Positions 7,695 through 14,929 are shown, numbered from the stretch's first letter. The stretch: 22,094 nucleotides of DNA from an uncultured Bacilli bacterium (GCA_934096105.1 CAKOLH010000014.1:1-22094), one strand, 5' to 3'. The notes: a model not told the origin generated them from the letters alone. A program made the numbers and translations.

Positions 7695-8360
7695 ATGAGT
7701 ATAGTGATATTTCTTTTACTTATTTGTATTTGTTTAGGATTAATATATATAGTACATAGATATTTTGATAAGCATGAATTTTATATACTAGCTATTATTT
7801 ATTCTGTTTTATCTTTTATTATGTCTTTTAAATTAGTTAATATATTTGGAATTGATATTAATCTTGGTATTATATTTTCTTCAGGGTTACTTGTTATACT
7901 TTATTACTTTGTTAATAGATATGGTAAGGGTGAGGATAAGAAGTTAATTACTACGATTGGTATTAGTACTATTTTGTTTGGTATTATACTTTTACTTAAT
8001 ACTTTTATTGTTCCTTCTCTTGGTGATAAGAATTCTATTATATATCAGGAATTAATATTTAATAATATGCCTATTCTTATATTATATCCTATTTCTTTAA
8101 TTGGTACATTACTTTTTAGTAGTTATACCTTTAATGAACTTAAGAAAGAAAATAGTAAGAGACTTATTAAGACTATACTTACAGTAGTTGGTATTTTATT
8201 TGCTGATGTATTTGTATTTATATATTTTAGTTATGCCTTTATTATTAGATTTGATACTTCGATGATGATTACTTTGAGTAATTATTTGGTTAAATCTATT
8301 GTAACTGTAATATATTTACTTGTTGTCAATAAGATGTTTGAAGTAAAGAAGGTGAAATAA
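7695..8360 (+). CDS. Divergent YhhQ/VUT-family membrane protein A
   Basis: A 221-residue protein with about six to seven membrane segments (near 3-21, 30-47, 58-74, 85-105, 126-144, 158-182, 197-213). The block FKLVNIFGIDINLGIIF...RYGKGEDKKLI (45-85) matches the start of the VUT/DUF165 fold (YhhQ, queuosine-precursor uptake). The stretch ILFADVFVFIYF...NYLVKSIVTVIYLLV matches its C-terminal helices, keeping D171 and K200. Otherwise it is divergent: the usual acidic residue between segments and the DTP-like ending are absent. It is a clear paralog of the next gene, which it overlaps by one base (TAATG). The family is fairly likely; transport of preQ1 or queuine is only a possibility. Confidence 0.62.
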   Translation: MSIVIFLLLICICLGLIYIVHRYFDKHEFYILAIIYSVLSFIMSFKLVNIFGIDINLGIIFSSGLLVILYYFVNRYGKGEDKKLITTIGISTILFGIILLLNTFIVPSLGDKNSIIYQELIFNNMPILILYPISLIGTLLFSSYTFNELKKENSKRLIKTILTVVGILFADVFVFIYFSYAFIIRFDTSMMITLSNYLVKSIVTVIYLLVVNKMFEVKKVK

Positions 8361-9034
8361 TGAATTATATTGTTTTAATTACAGAGATACTTCTTACTTT
8401 CTTTTTGATATTTTTAGCATATAAGATGGGTAAGAAAGATGGTTTATATTTGGGGATAGCCTTATTTAGTTCTATTTTGTGTGTAATGTTATTTAAGATG
8501 ATTAATATGTTTGATTTTGATGTTAATATGGGTATTCCTTTTATAGTGGGAATATTACTTCTTAATAATATTATTATTCATAGATATGGATTTGATGAGA
8601 TGACACGAATACTTCGTACTTTTGGTATAGCATATATTTTTACTTATATGGTTATTATGATTACTACTTTAACTATTGGTAGTAAATATAATTTGGCTAG
8701 TAATGATAGTTATAATCTATTATTTGGATATGATTTATCTAATATTAGATATTTTATTGGAGGCCTTCTGTCAATTGGTATGATTATATGGATGGGTAGT
8801 AATATTTATGATAGTATTAGAAAAAATAAAAATAATATTATATTTAATAATATTGGTTCAATATTGATAGTTTTATTTATTGAAAGTATTGTTTTTGTTA
8901 GTATAGCACATATTGGTAACTATTCAGTAGTAGAACTATTTGGTATGATTGTTATTAGATATTTAGTAGAGGTTGTAATTGGTTTGTTGGGATTAATACC
9001 AGTATATTTGATTGTTAAAAGAAAAGATAAGTAG
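8360..9034 (+). CDS. Divergent YhhQ/VUT-family membrane protein B
   Basis: A 224-residue multi-pass membrane protein paralogous to the gene before it; compare LFKMINMFDFDVNMGIPF...HRYG at 44-77 with the matching block there. Its C-terminal half (NNIGSILIVLFIESIVFVSI, then GMIVIRYLVEVVIGLLGLIPVYL) follows the VUT/YhhQ pattern closely. However, the positions that are usually D and K read as E175 and E204, and the DTP-like end reads GLIP. It is translated directly after protein A through TAATG, which suggests equal amounts and perhaps a heterodimer. An XRE-S24 regulator follows 11 bases later. The substrate is unknown; queuosine precursors are the family's known cargo. Confidence 0.65.
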   Translation: MNYIVLITEILLTFFLIFLAYKMGKKDGLYLGIALFSSILCVMLFKMINMFDFDVNMGIPFIVGILLLNNIIIHRYGFDEMTRILRTFGIAYIFTYMVIMITTLTIGSKYNLASNDSYNLLFGYDLSNIRYFIGGLLSIGMIIWMGSNIYDSIRKNKNNIIFNNIGSILIVLFIESIVFVSIAHIGNYSVVELFGMIVIRYLVEVVIGLLGLIPVYLIVKRKDK

Positions 9035-9045
9035 GTGAATGTAAT

Positions 9046-9711
9046 ATGAGAACAAGAAAACAGGAATTAGTAAGTGATGATTTAAAGCCTTTTGTATGTG
9101 GAATTATTAAGGAGTATAGAGAAAAGTATAATTATTCTTTGGAAGATTTGGCTAGGGCTTTAAATTATAAAAAGAATAGACAAACATTACATAAGTATGA
9201 GACTGGTACTCTTAATATTCCTTATGAAATATTTTTTGATATAGCAGAGATATTTAATATTAGTTCAGATGTTATTAAAGATATTCCTATGACTAGGGAA
9301 GAAGAAGAACTATTTGAGAAGAAACTTATTAAGAATTATGTTAATACTTTTAATGGTAATAAAAATGTTACTTCAAGAGGGGAAAAAATTGTTAATACTT
9401 ATAAGAATGCTTCATACGAGCCTGTTAGTAAGCAATGTGCTTTATCTATTAAACTTACTGATGATTCAATGGCTCCGATATATTTAAAAGGGGATAGAAT
9501 ATTTTTTAGAAAGAAAGATAGTTATAATAATGGTGATGATATTGTTATAGCTGTTAAGGGTAATACTTTATCTGTTAGAAGATTATATAAGAGTAATAAG
9601 GCTATTATTCTTCAGGCAATGAATCCTAAGTATCAAACTATTGTAGTTAATGTTTTTTCAGAAGATATGATACTTGGTAAGGTTGAAACTATGAGTAGGG
9701 AAGTTAAATAA
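9046..9711 (+). CDS. XRE-type transcription regulator with S24/LexA-like domain
   Basis: A 221-residue DNA-binding protein. An N-terminal helix-turn-helix (about 16-78: SLEDLARALNY, QTLHKYETGTLNIPYE) is joined by a charged linker to a LexA/CI-type S24 domain. That domain shows the nucleophile block LTDDSMAPIYLKGDRIFF (S141), and its second half has NTLSVRRLYK and LQAMNPKYQTIVV. In LexA and CI the residue corresponding to R178 is the lysine that activates the serine (VKRL in LexA, FKKL in CI). Here it is arginine, and no Ala-Gly or Cys-Gly cleavage site is evident in the linker, so self-cleavage is doubtful. It is the last gene of the operon with the two YhhQ-like proteins and may control it. 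A ribosome binding site (GGTGA) precedes the ATG. Confidence 0.8.
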   Translation: MRTRKQELVSDDLKPFVCGIIKEYREKYNYSLEDLARALNYKKNRQTLHKYETGTLNIPYEIFFDIAEIFNISSDVIKDIPMTREEEELFEKKLIKNYVNTFNGNKNVTSRGEKIVNTYKNASYEPVSKQCALSIKLTDDSMAPIYLKGDRIFFRKKDSYNNGDDIVIAVKGNTLSVRRLYKSNKAIILQAMNPKYQTIVVNVFSEDMILGKVETMSREVK

Positions 9712-9716
9712 ATTAA

Positions 9717-9753
9717 TAAAAAATATCCAGATAATTAATCTGAATATTTTTTT
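9717..9753. terminator. Bidirectional terminator between convergent genes
   Basis: AATATCCAGAT and ATCTGAATATT form an 11-bp stem with one imperfect pair (C-A on +, U-G on -) around a short AT loop, with T-runs on both strands. It lies between the XRE-S24 gene and the DUF5305 gene, which converge, and can end both transcripts. Confidence 0.85.
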
Positions 9754-10810
9754 ATCTTAATATGTATCTGTATGCTAGGTTTTGATATATTATAATGAAT
9801 ATACTTTCTTTATTTTCTATGGTTTCATAATGTAGTATTGGAACGTGTACCTCCTCCTCGAGATCCATAAGTTCCTCAAATGTTTCAACTTCAATTAACT
9901 GATATTCATCAATGTCAGGCATTGTTGATAGGTCAACAATAATCTCATCATAATCTTTTTTGATTTTTGTTAAATTCTTAATGTATTCACTTCTATGTAA
10001 TACCTTTAATACTGACTTTGTAGCTATGCACACAAAGTAAAGTGATACTAATGTTAATATTATGGCCACGATTAGCAAAGGTGTATTTATGTATTTGGTT
10101 AAGTCTGTATTTTCATCATATACATTTTTAAATTCTTCATCACTTGTTTTTTTGGTGATTGAGAATACTTTTTCATTAAGTGGTATTGTTAATTCTGATG
10201 TCTCTTTTGAAATTATTTCTGGATTTTCTGAACTTACTTTAGAAGTAAACCTAACTACTAATTTTGACGTCATTGGTAGTTTTAGTTCTTTTTGAAAATT
10301 AATTACTTCTTCTTGATATTTTGTTAAATCTAGATTAATAGTTTTACTATTTTCTATATTACTTTTTTCTTTTATTTCTTCTTTTGCGTCTGGTTCTATT
10401 GTATACTTTTTACTCCATATTTGACTGCTATCTTCACTACTAGTTGTTTGATATTCTCCATATATTGTAGCATCAACAATATAATCATAGTTTAAATCCA
10501 GGGATTTAGATGAAGAAAATAAGTAATTATAATTAATTTCAATATGATCTATTAATTCACTTATATATGTTTCATTCATTCCTAGTATTGGTTCTTCAAT
10601 GAAATTGTTTTCTTTTAAATATACTTTGTATTTTAAATTATTATTTGTTTGATATGATAATATAAGTTCTTTTTCTTTTTTTTCAAAGTAACCTAGTGAT
10701 AAAAATATTAGAAAAATTGATAATGTAAATAACATAGTTGCCGCTAATAGTGTAATTAATCTTGCTATTTTTTTAGTTTGTTTTGAGCTATTAGCTGTAT
10801 TTTTTTCCAT
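9752..10810 (-). CDS. DUF5305 family membrane-anchored protein
   Basis: About 352 residues. A basic N-terminus precedes one membrane segment (LITLLAATMLFTLSIFLIFLSLGYF). A largely beta extracellular region of about 200 residues follows (LKYKVYLKENNF, YDYIVDATIYGEY, KLVVRFTSKV). A second membrane helix near 245-268 (TPLLIVAIILTLVSLYFVCIA) and an acidic cytoplasmic tail complete it. This plan matches DUF5305 proteins, which in archaea and Firmicutes are often encoded beside a SipW/ER-type signal peptidase; their function is unknown. The start is set at the ATG at 10810: the in-frame GTG at 10819 lies inside the ribosome binding site GAGGTGAT. It follows the signal peptidase by a short gap and is the last gene of that operon, so a role in processing or assembling the exported neighbours is inferred. 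Confidence 0.72.
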   Translation of the reverse strand: MEKNTANSSKQTKKIARLITLLAATMLFTLSIFLIFLSLGYFEKKEKELILSYQTNNNLKYKVYLKENNFIEEPILGMNETYISELIDHIEINYNYLFSSSKSLDLNYDYIVDATIYGEYQTTSSEDSSQIWSKKYTIEPDAKEEIKEKSNIENSKTINLDLTKYQEEVINFQKELKLPMTSKLVVRFTSKVSSENPEIISKETSELTIPLNEKVFSITKKTSDEEFKNVYDENTDLTKYINTPLLIVAIILTLVSLYFVCIATKSVLKVLHRSEYIKNLTKIKKDYDEIIVDLSTMPDIDEYQLIEVETFEELMDLEEEVHVPILHYETIENKESIFIIIYQNLAYRYILR

Positions 10811-10832
10811 TTTTATCACCTCTTTTTCTTTT

Positions 10833-11975
10833 TTACTTTTTGTTAAAAAATTCGTTTAGCCATACTGTTGGATAACCAACTTTAGGAATATATACTTTTG
10901 CTACTCCAAGGACTTGGTCTTCGAATACCTTTTTATTATCTGGTGAATTATTATAATCTCCTTTTGTTGTAAAAATAAGCTTATCTTTTTTATCTTTTTC
11001 TATTTTTATTACTCTGTGTATTATTGTTTGTTTATTACTAACATATTCTACAACATCACCAATTTTTATCTTTTCTTTTTCATCTTCTTTTAATTTTTCT
11101 ATTATTACAACGTCTCCTCGTTCAAATACTGGCTTCATACTATATGTTAAGACTGCTACTGGTTGGTACTTAAATATACCTGCTACAAAGAGTGCAAATA
11201 TGACAACTAATATTAGCTCTATAACAATGTATTTATTTTTCTTTTTCTTTCTTGATGAGTGTTCTCTTAATACTTTTGTTTGTTCTTCTTTATAAATACT
11301 TATTCCCACTACTATGGATAATACAATAATTGATAATCCTTTAAAGAACCAATCTAGGTCTGGTAGTATTGGTAGCATTATATCAGCAATGGTGAGCGGT
11401 ATGATGTATGAACATGCTGTTTTGTATCCACCAACATAATTAAGAAATGTTAACAATATATTTTTAACAATTATAGGAAGTATTGTACCTGAAATATATT
11501 CAAATGCAGTCTTATTATTTGAAAAGCTTTTGAATATTGCTGTTATACTTATTTCTGTTAATGTAAATAATATTGTTAAGATAATTACATTTGTTTTTGA
11601 TTTATTATTTTGGATGAGTTTCATTCTTGTATATTCTCTTGTTATTAAGATTAATATAAAACTCCATGTATTTTTTAGAATATTAATAAACTCATGCGAA
11701 TATATGTTTTTTGTATATGTAAATATTAATCCAGATAGAAACCAAAATATCAAATAAAATAATACGATTATTATAACTATCTTTTGTTTTCCACTTACTA
11801 GTTTATATCTACCTTTTTTGCTAGTTAATGCGAAATGACAAAAAATTGCATACATTAGGAAAAATGCTGGTCTAATTATATATATGAAAGTTTGACTTTT
11901 TATTATGAATGATAATATAATTAATATTATTAGTGGAATATAATAGAAAATACTTTTTGTCTTAAACTTTTCCAT
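10833..11975 (-). CDS. ER/SipW-type signal peptidase I with N-terminal membrane domain
   Basis: A 380-residue membrane protease expected to remove signal peptides from its neighbours on the outer face of the membrane. The N-terminal 230 residues form about six hydrophobic segments and are not part of the peptidase. Residues 248-380 are an S26B peptidase: one more membrane segment (249-268), then TYSMKPVFERGDVV with nucleophile S279, QTIIHRVIKI with H320 in place of the bacterial general-base lysine, and TTKGDYNNSPD with D340 and D346. The Ser-His-Asp arrangement is that of the eukaryotic/archaeal signal peptidase and Bacillus SipW class. The ribosome binding site overlaps the stop of the CBM2-like gene 10 bases upstream, and DUF5305 follows. 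The long membrane domain may recognise substrates; that is inference. Confidence 0.88.
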   Translation of the reverse strand: MEKFKTKSIFYYIPLIILIILSFIIKSQTFIYIIRPAFFLMYAIFCHFALTSKKGRYKLVSGKQKIVIIIVLFYLIFWFLSGLIFTYTKNIYSHEFINILKNTWSFILILITREYTRMKLIQNNKSKTNVIILTILFTLTEISITAIFKSFSNNKTAFEYISGTILPIIVKNILLTFLNYVGGYKTACSYIIPLTIADIMLPILPDLDWFFKGLSIIVLSIVVGISIYKEEQTKVLREHSSRKKKKNKYIVIELILVVIFALFVAGIFKYQPVAVLTYSMKPVFERGDVVIIEKLKEDEKEKIKIGDVVEYVSNKQTIIHRVIKIEKDKKDKLIFTTKGDYNNSPDNKKVFEDQVLGVAKVYIPKVGYPTVWLNEFFNKK

Positions 11976-11985
11976 AATTCAATTC

Positions 11986-12465
11986 CTAACTTGCTACTGA
12001 TGTATATGTTAATGGCAATGATATTGTTTCAGATGATTTTAATGTTACACCTGCGGTGTATGATTGAGTACCACCTGCCGCTATGCTTCCATTCCAACCG
12101 GCATCTGTGATTTTTAATACTCCATTTTCTATACTTGTATTACATCCCCAACTACTACTTACGGTAGTATCACTTGGCACTTTAACATAAATAGTCCAGC
12201 CTTTACAATCTTTACTTGTTGTGTTTTTAAGGCTCATGTGTACTGTGAACGTTCCTCCAGTGCTTCCTTGATCATAAAAGGTTACTTCAAAATCATTGCC
12301 TTCAGGAAGATCACTACTTCCACCTTGTTCTTTAATAGTAGCATTTCCCTCAATGGTTAAATTTTCATTTAATAGTGCATAACCTGATCCCATTAATAAT
12401 AAAATTATTATTATTGGTAGTATGATTAAGGTATAGTTTTTTTTGCTTTTTTTCATTTTTTTCAT
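11986..12465 (-). CDS. Exported small protein with CBM2-like domain
   Basis: A lysine-rich N-terminus and one hydrophobic segment (about 13-27) end in GSGYALLNENLTIEGNA, the signature seen on substrates of SipW-type peptidases. Residues 61-145 resemble a carbohydrate-binding module of family 2: FTVHMSLKNTTSKDCKGWTI, SSSWGC, then GWNGSIAAGGTQSYTAGV, with three tryptophans (W92, W108, W126) in the places where that family presents its binding face. C89 and C110 could form a disulfide. No catalytic domain is present. Numbering is from the ATG at 12471; the likely start is the second ATG at 12465, because AGAGGA is six bases before it and abuts the first. It is the first gene of the operon with the signal peptidase. 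Binding of cellulose, chitin or another glycan is inference. Confidence 0.7.
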   Translation of the reverse strand: MKKMKKSKKNYTLIILPIIIILLLMGSGYALLNENLTIEGNATIKEQGGSSDLPEGNDFEVTFYDQGSTGGTFTVHMSLKNTTSKDCKGWTIYVKVPSDTTVSSSWGCNTSIENGVLKITDAGWNGSIAAGGTQSYTAGVTLKSSETISLPLTYTSVAS

Positions 12466-12513
12466 AGCCATTCCTCTTCACTGATGATTATTCTCCTATT
12501 ATCGTATATTATT

Positions 12514-12542
12514 ATTTTATCACTATTATTGTATTAAATCAA
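12514..12542 (-). promoter_or_regulatory. Promoter of the CBM2-like/signal peptidase/DUF5305 operon
   Basis: On the - strand, TTGATT (12537-12542), a 17-bp spacer and TAAAAT (12514-12519) extended by TGA. It lies between the terminator of the upstream gene and the CBM2-like gene. The -35 overlaps the trailing side of that terminator. Confidence 0.75.
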
Positions 12543-12543
12543 T

Positions 12544-12571
12544 AAAAAAAACTGAAATTTCTTCAGTTTTT
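12544..12571 (-). terminator. Terminator of the TasA-like surface protein gene
   Basis: On the - strand, AAAACTGAA and TTCAGTTTT form a 9-bp stem around GAAAT, running into a T-tract. It separates this gene from the CBM2-like operon, so the two exported proteins are transcribed independently. Confidence 0.88.
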
Positions 12572-12580
12572 AATCATTTA

Positions 12581-13126
12581 TTAAGCTTGTTCAAAACCTA
12601 ATTTAATAGTAGCTGTTTTTGTTTTAGTTTCTGGAATTTCTGTAGCTTCAGTATCCCAAGTAACTTTAACAGTAATAGTAGCAGTTTGTCCGGCTTTTAC
12701 AACAGTACCAGCTGTACCGCCATCTTTTGCAGTCATACCAGTTACTTCAAACTTTAATGCTGTAGGCTCTGTTGTATTAACATCGGTAACACCAGTTAAA
12801 CTAGTTAGTTCGGCATCTATTGTTCCTTCATTTTGTACAGTGAAGGTATAACTTGCTGAAGAACCTGGTTTTTCTAATAATGCAGTGAATGAAGCGGTAA
12901 GACCATCTGCAGTAGGAGCTATTTCAGTTTGTTCTGAATCTTTAGCGTTACTAGCATTTACAAAACTTGTAGTAACAGAATCCTTTACAAAGTGTATGTT
13001 CCAGTCTGCATCAATTTTACCTGTGGCATTAATAGTTAATGTTGAAGATATTAATGCATAACCTACTGACATTATTATGATTGCACATAATAATGCACCA
13101 ATTACAAAATTTTTACTTCTATCCAT
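12581..13126 (-). CDS. Exported surface protein with SipW-type signal (TasA-like layout)
   Basis: A 181-residue protein. A short charged N-terminus and one hydrophobic segment (about 7-21) lead to VGYALISSTLTINATGKI. This is the same signature as in the CBM2-like neighbour (GYAL....LTI..N/G.A), marking both as likely substrates of the adjacent SipW-type peptidase. The mature part is Thr/Ala/Val-rich, all beta, without cysteine, and has W42NIHF, ASYTFTVQNEGTIDAELTSL (92-110) and a late ATITVKVTWDTE. This is the arrangement of TasA/camelysin-like matrix proteins, although I cannot show homology beyond that. Its composition is less AT-rich than its neighbours because of the Ala/Thr content. AGGAGG precedes the start. 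It has its own promoter and terminator, as expected for an abundant structural protein. Confidence 0.72.
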   Translation of the reverse strand: MDRSKNFVIGALLCAIIIMSVGYALISSTLTINATGKIDADWNIHFVKDSVTTSFVNASNAKDSEQTEIAPTADGLTASFTALLEKPGSSASYTFTVQNEGTIDAELTSLTGVTDVNTTEPTALKFEVTGMTAKDGGTAGTVVKAGQTATITVKVTWDTEATEIPETKTKTATIKLGFEQA

Positions 13127-13148
13127 TTTTTATTCCTCCTATATTGTG

Positions 13149-13177
13149 AGTATAGCATATTATTTTTTATAAATCAA
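13149..13177 (-). promoter_or_regulatory. Promoter of the TasA-like surface protein gene
   Basis: On the - strand, TTGATT (13172-13177), a 17-bp spacer and TATACT (13149-13154) extended by TGC. The ribosome binding site AGGAGG lies between it and the start at 13126. Confidence 0.8.
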
Positions 13178-13196
13178 GTCTTAAATTTAATTATTG

Positions 13197-13231
13197 AAAA
13201 AAAACAAGCAATTAATATTGCTCATTTTTTC
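13197..13231 (-). terminator. Terminator of the HU gene
   Basis: On the - strand, TGAGCAAT and ATTGCTTG pair over eight positions (two wobbles) around ATTA, followed by eight T. The wobble pairs exist only on the - strand, which supports its use for HU. Confidence 0.82.
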
Positions 13232-13240
13232 TATTAAAAA

Positions 13241-13513
13241 TTAATTTAAAGCATCTTTTAATTTGCTTCCAGCTTTGAATCCTGGAACTACTCTAGCAGC
13301 AATTTTAACTGTTTCACCAGTTTGTGGATTTCTTCCTTCTCTTGCTTCTCTCTTTTTAGCAGTGAAAGTTCCAAATCCTACGAATGTTACTTTTCCTTCT
13401 TTTTTAAGTCCTTCAGTAACTCCTTCAATCATTGCTTCTAATGCTCTACCAGCATCAGCTTTTGTTAAATCAGCTTTTTCAGCTATAAATTCTACTAATT
13501 CTGCTTTTGTCAT
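13241..13513 (-). CDS. hup: HU family DNA-binding protein
   Basis: A 90-residue nucleoid protein that binds and bends DNA as a dimer. From the chosen start: helical dimerisation region MTKAELVEFIAEKADLTKADAG, the strand GKVTFVGFGTFTAKKREAREG, and the DNA-binding arm RNPQTGE (61-67) with the intercalating proline at 63. It ends KAGSKLKDALN. The length is exactly that of typical HU. The start at 13513 is chosen because GGAGGT lies just upstream; the longer frame to 13546 would translate the ribosome binding site. It is a single-gene unit with its own promoter, a palindrome at the transcription start and a terminator. In Bacillus the HU gene also lies close to spoIVA. Confidence 0.96.
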   Translation of the reverse strand: MTKAELVEFIAEKADLTKADAGRALEAMIEGVTEGLKKEGKVTFVGFGTFTAKKREAREGRNPQTGETVKIAARVVPGFKAGSKLKDALN

Positions 13514-13538
13514 TTTTAATACCTCCATTTTGTATAAT

Positions 13539-13557
13539 GTAAACATACTATGTTTAC
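13539..13557. promoter_or_regulatory. Palindromic operator candidate at the HU transcription start
   Basis: GTAAACATA-C-TATGTTTAC is a perfect 9+1+9 inverted repeat. It begins one base after the predicted HU transcription start (near 13558) and ends before the ribosome binding site. It may be a repressor site or a 5'UTR hairpin. There is no T-run after it, so it is not a terminator. Confidence 0.6.
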
Positions 13558-13564
13558 TACATTA

Positions 13565-13593
13565 AAGATATCATATAATCACAATAAAATCAA
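13565..13593 (-). promoter_or_regulatory. Promoter of the HU gene
   Basis: On the - strand, TTGATT (13588-13593), a 17-bp spacer and TATCTT (13565-13570) extended by TGA. It has the same -35 hexamer and spacing as the two surface-protein promoters nearby. Confidence 0.72.
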
Positions 13594-13707
13594 GGCTTTT
13601 AAGATAATTTAAAGAATATTTTTGAAAAGTTAACCAAATGTATACTTGTCTATAAATAGTGATTAGGTATACTTTTTAATGTCATTGATAATAATAATAA
13701 TATGTTA

Positions 13708-13736
13708 TTGTCAGTTTGCTTTTGTTATGCTATAAT
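13708..13736 (+). promoter_or_regulatory. Promoter of the AI-2E family gene
   Basis: TTGTCA at 13708-13713, a 17-bp spacer, then TATAAT at 13731-13736 extended by TGC. This is the closest match to consensus in the window. The start codon follows at 13763 with GGGAG in between. Confidence 0.85.
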
Positions 13737-13762
13737 AAGAGTGATTTTGAAGGGAGAATAAT

Positions 13763-14929
13763 ATGAAATTTAAGACCAGAAAAGATATTTTGTTTATTAT
13801 TTCTTATATTGCTATTATTATTTTTGCACTTGTTAATTTTGACAAAATAATTAAAGTATTTGGATATGTAATCAATGTATTATCACCATTTATTATTGGA
13901 GCACTTTTAGCGTTTGTATTGAATGTGCTAATTAAATTTATTGAAACAAAAATATTTGGTAAGATTAAAAATGGTAAGGTGTGGAAAAAAATTAAGAGAC
14001 CACTTAGTATTACTATTAGTTTAATACTTGTAGGACTTGTTATTTATTTTGTTATGAATTTGCTTATTCCGCAACTTAGAAATTCAGTTTCTTTATTTAC
14101 TGAGACTTTACCAGGTTACAAAGAGGATGTTATTGGTATACTTGAGAAGTTTGATGTGGGTCAAACTACCATTGATAAAGTTGGTGAATACTTAGATAAT
14201 TTTACTAAAGTTATAACAGATTATATTAAAGATAATTCTAAAGATGTTTTATCTATTACTACTGAGGTTGCTGCTTCAATTATTAGTATTGTTAGTAAGG
14301 GTATTATTTCTCTTGTGTTTGCTATATATATAATTGCACAAAAAGAAACTTTGAAAAGACAAGTTAATAAACTTATGAAGGCTTATTTGAAACCTAGTGT
14401 TAGTAATAAGATTACTGACATAGCTACTATGTCTAATAAAACTTTTTCTAATTTTGTTACAGGACAGTGTTTGGAAGCTATTATATTTGGAGTCTTATGT
14501 TTCTTTGGAATGCTTGTTCTTAGACTTCCTTATGCCTCTACAATATCTGTTGTAATTGGATTTACTGCTTTAATACCAGTATTTGGTTCAATTATAGGTA
14601 CTGCTCTTGGAGCATTCTTGATTCTTATGATTAGTCCGGTTAAAGCTATTATATTTGTTGTATTTATAATAGTTTTACAACAGTTAGAGGGTAATCTTAT
14701 TTATCCTAAAGTAGTTGGCAAATCTATTGGTCTTCCTGGAATGTGGGTATTATTCTCTGTAACTATTGGAGCAAGTGTTGCCGGAATATGGGGAATGTTT
14801 GTAGCTACGCCTTTGTTCTCAGTATTATATTCTATATTCTCTAAGATGATCAATGATAGAATTAATAAGAATAAAGTGGCTATTAAAGTAGATGAAAAAA
14901 ATAGTAAATTAGAAGAAAAAAAGGCTTAA
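13763..14929 (+). CDS. AI-2E/PerM family multi-pass membrane protein
   Basis: A 388-residue integral membrane protein. Two close N-terminal segments (about 9-27 and 30-58) and a third at 80-101 are followed by a soluble stretch (105-160) and then a C-terminal bundle from about 165 to 360. Family blocks are FTALIPVFGSIIGTALGA (267-284) and QLEGNLIYPKVVGKSIGLP (307-325), followed by GASVAGIWGMFVATP. The family includes the E. coli autoinducer-2 exporter TqsA, Na+/H+ antiporters and the Bacillus sporulation protein YtvI, so the substrate cannot be read from sequence. It ends in a charged, lysine-rich tail. It is a single-gene unit placed between HU and spoIVA and transcribed opposite to both. 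The terminator is shared with spoIVA. Confidence 0.88.
   Translation: MKFKTRKDILFIISYIAIIIFALVNFDKIIKVFGYVINVLSPFIIGALLAFVLNVLIKFIETKIFGKIKNGKVWKKIKRPLSITISLILVGLVIYFVMNLLIPQLRNSVSLFTETLPGYKEDVIGILEKFDVGQTTIDKVGEYLDNFTKVITDYIKDNSKDVLSITTEVAASIISIVSKGIISLVFAIYIIAQKETLKRQVNKLMKAYLKPSVSNKITDIATMSNKTFSNFVTGQCLEAIIFGVLCFFGMLVLRLPYASTISVVIGFTALIPVFGSIIGTALGAFLILMISPVKAIIFVVFIIVLQQLEGNLIYPKVVGKSIGLPGMWVLFSVTIGASVAGIWGMFVATPLFSVLYSIFSKMINDRINKNKVAIKVDEKNSKLEEKKA

Noticed and set aside
10811..10819. GTG start for the DUF5305 gene
   Set aside because: The GTG is part of the GAGGTGAT ribosome binding site of the ATG at 10810.
13514..13546. N-terminal extension of HU
   Set aside because: It would include the ribosome binding site and part of the palindrome as coding sequence; HU proteins start at the MTKAEL-type residue.
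13263..13565. + strand frame of 100 codons across HU
   Set aside because: It is the reverse-complement shadow of HU, kept open by HU's alanine- and lysine-rich codons, and has no ribosome binding site.
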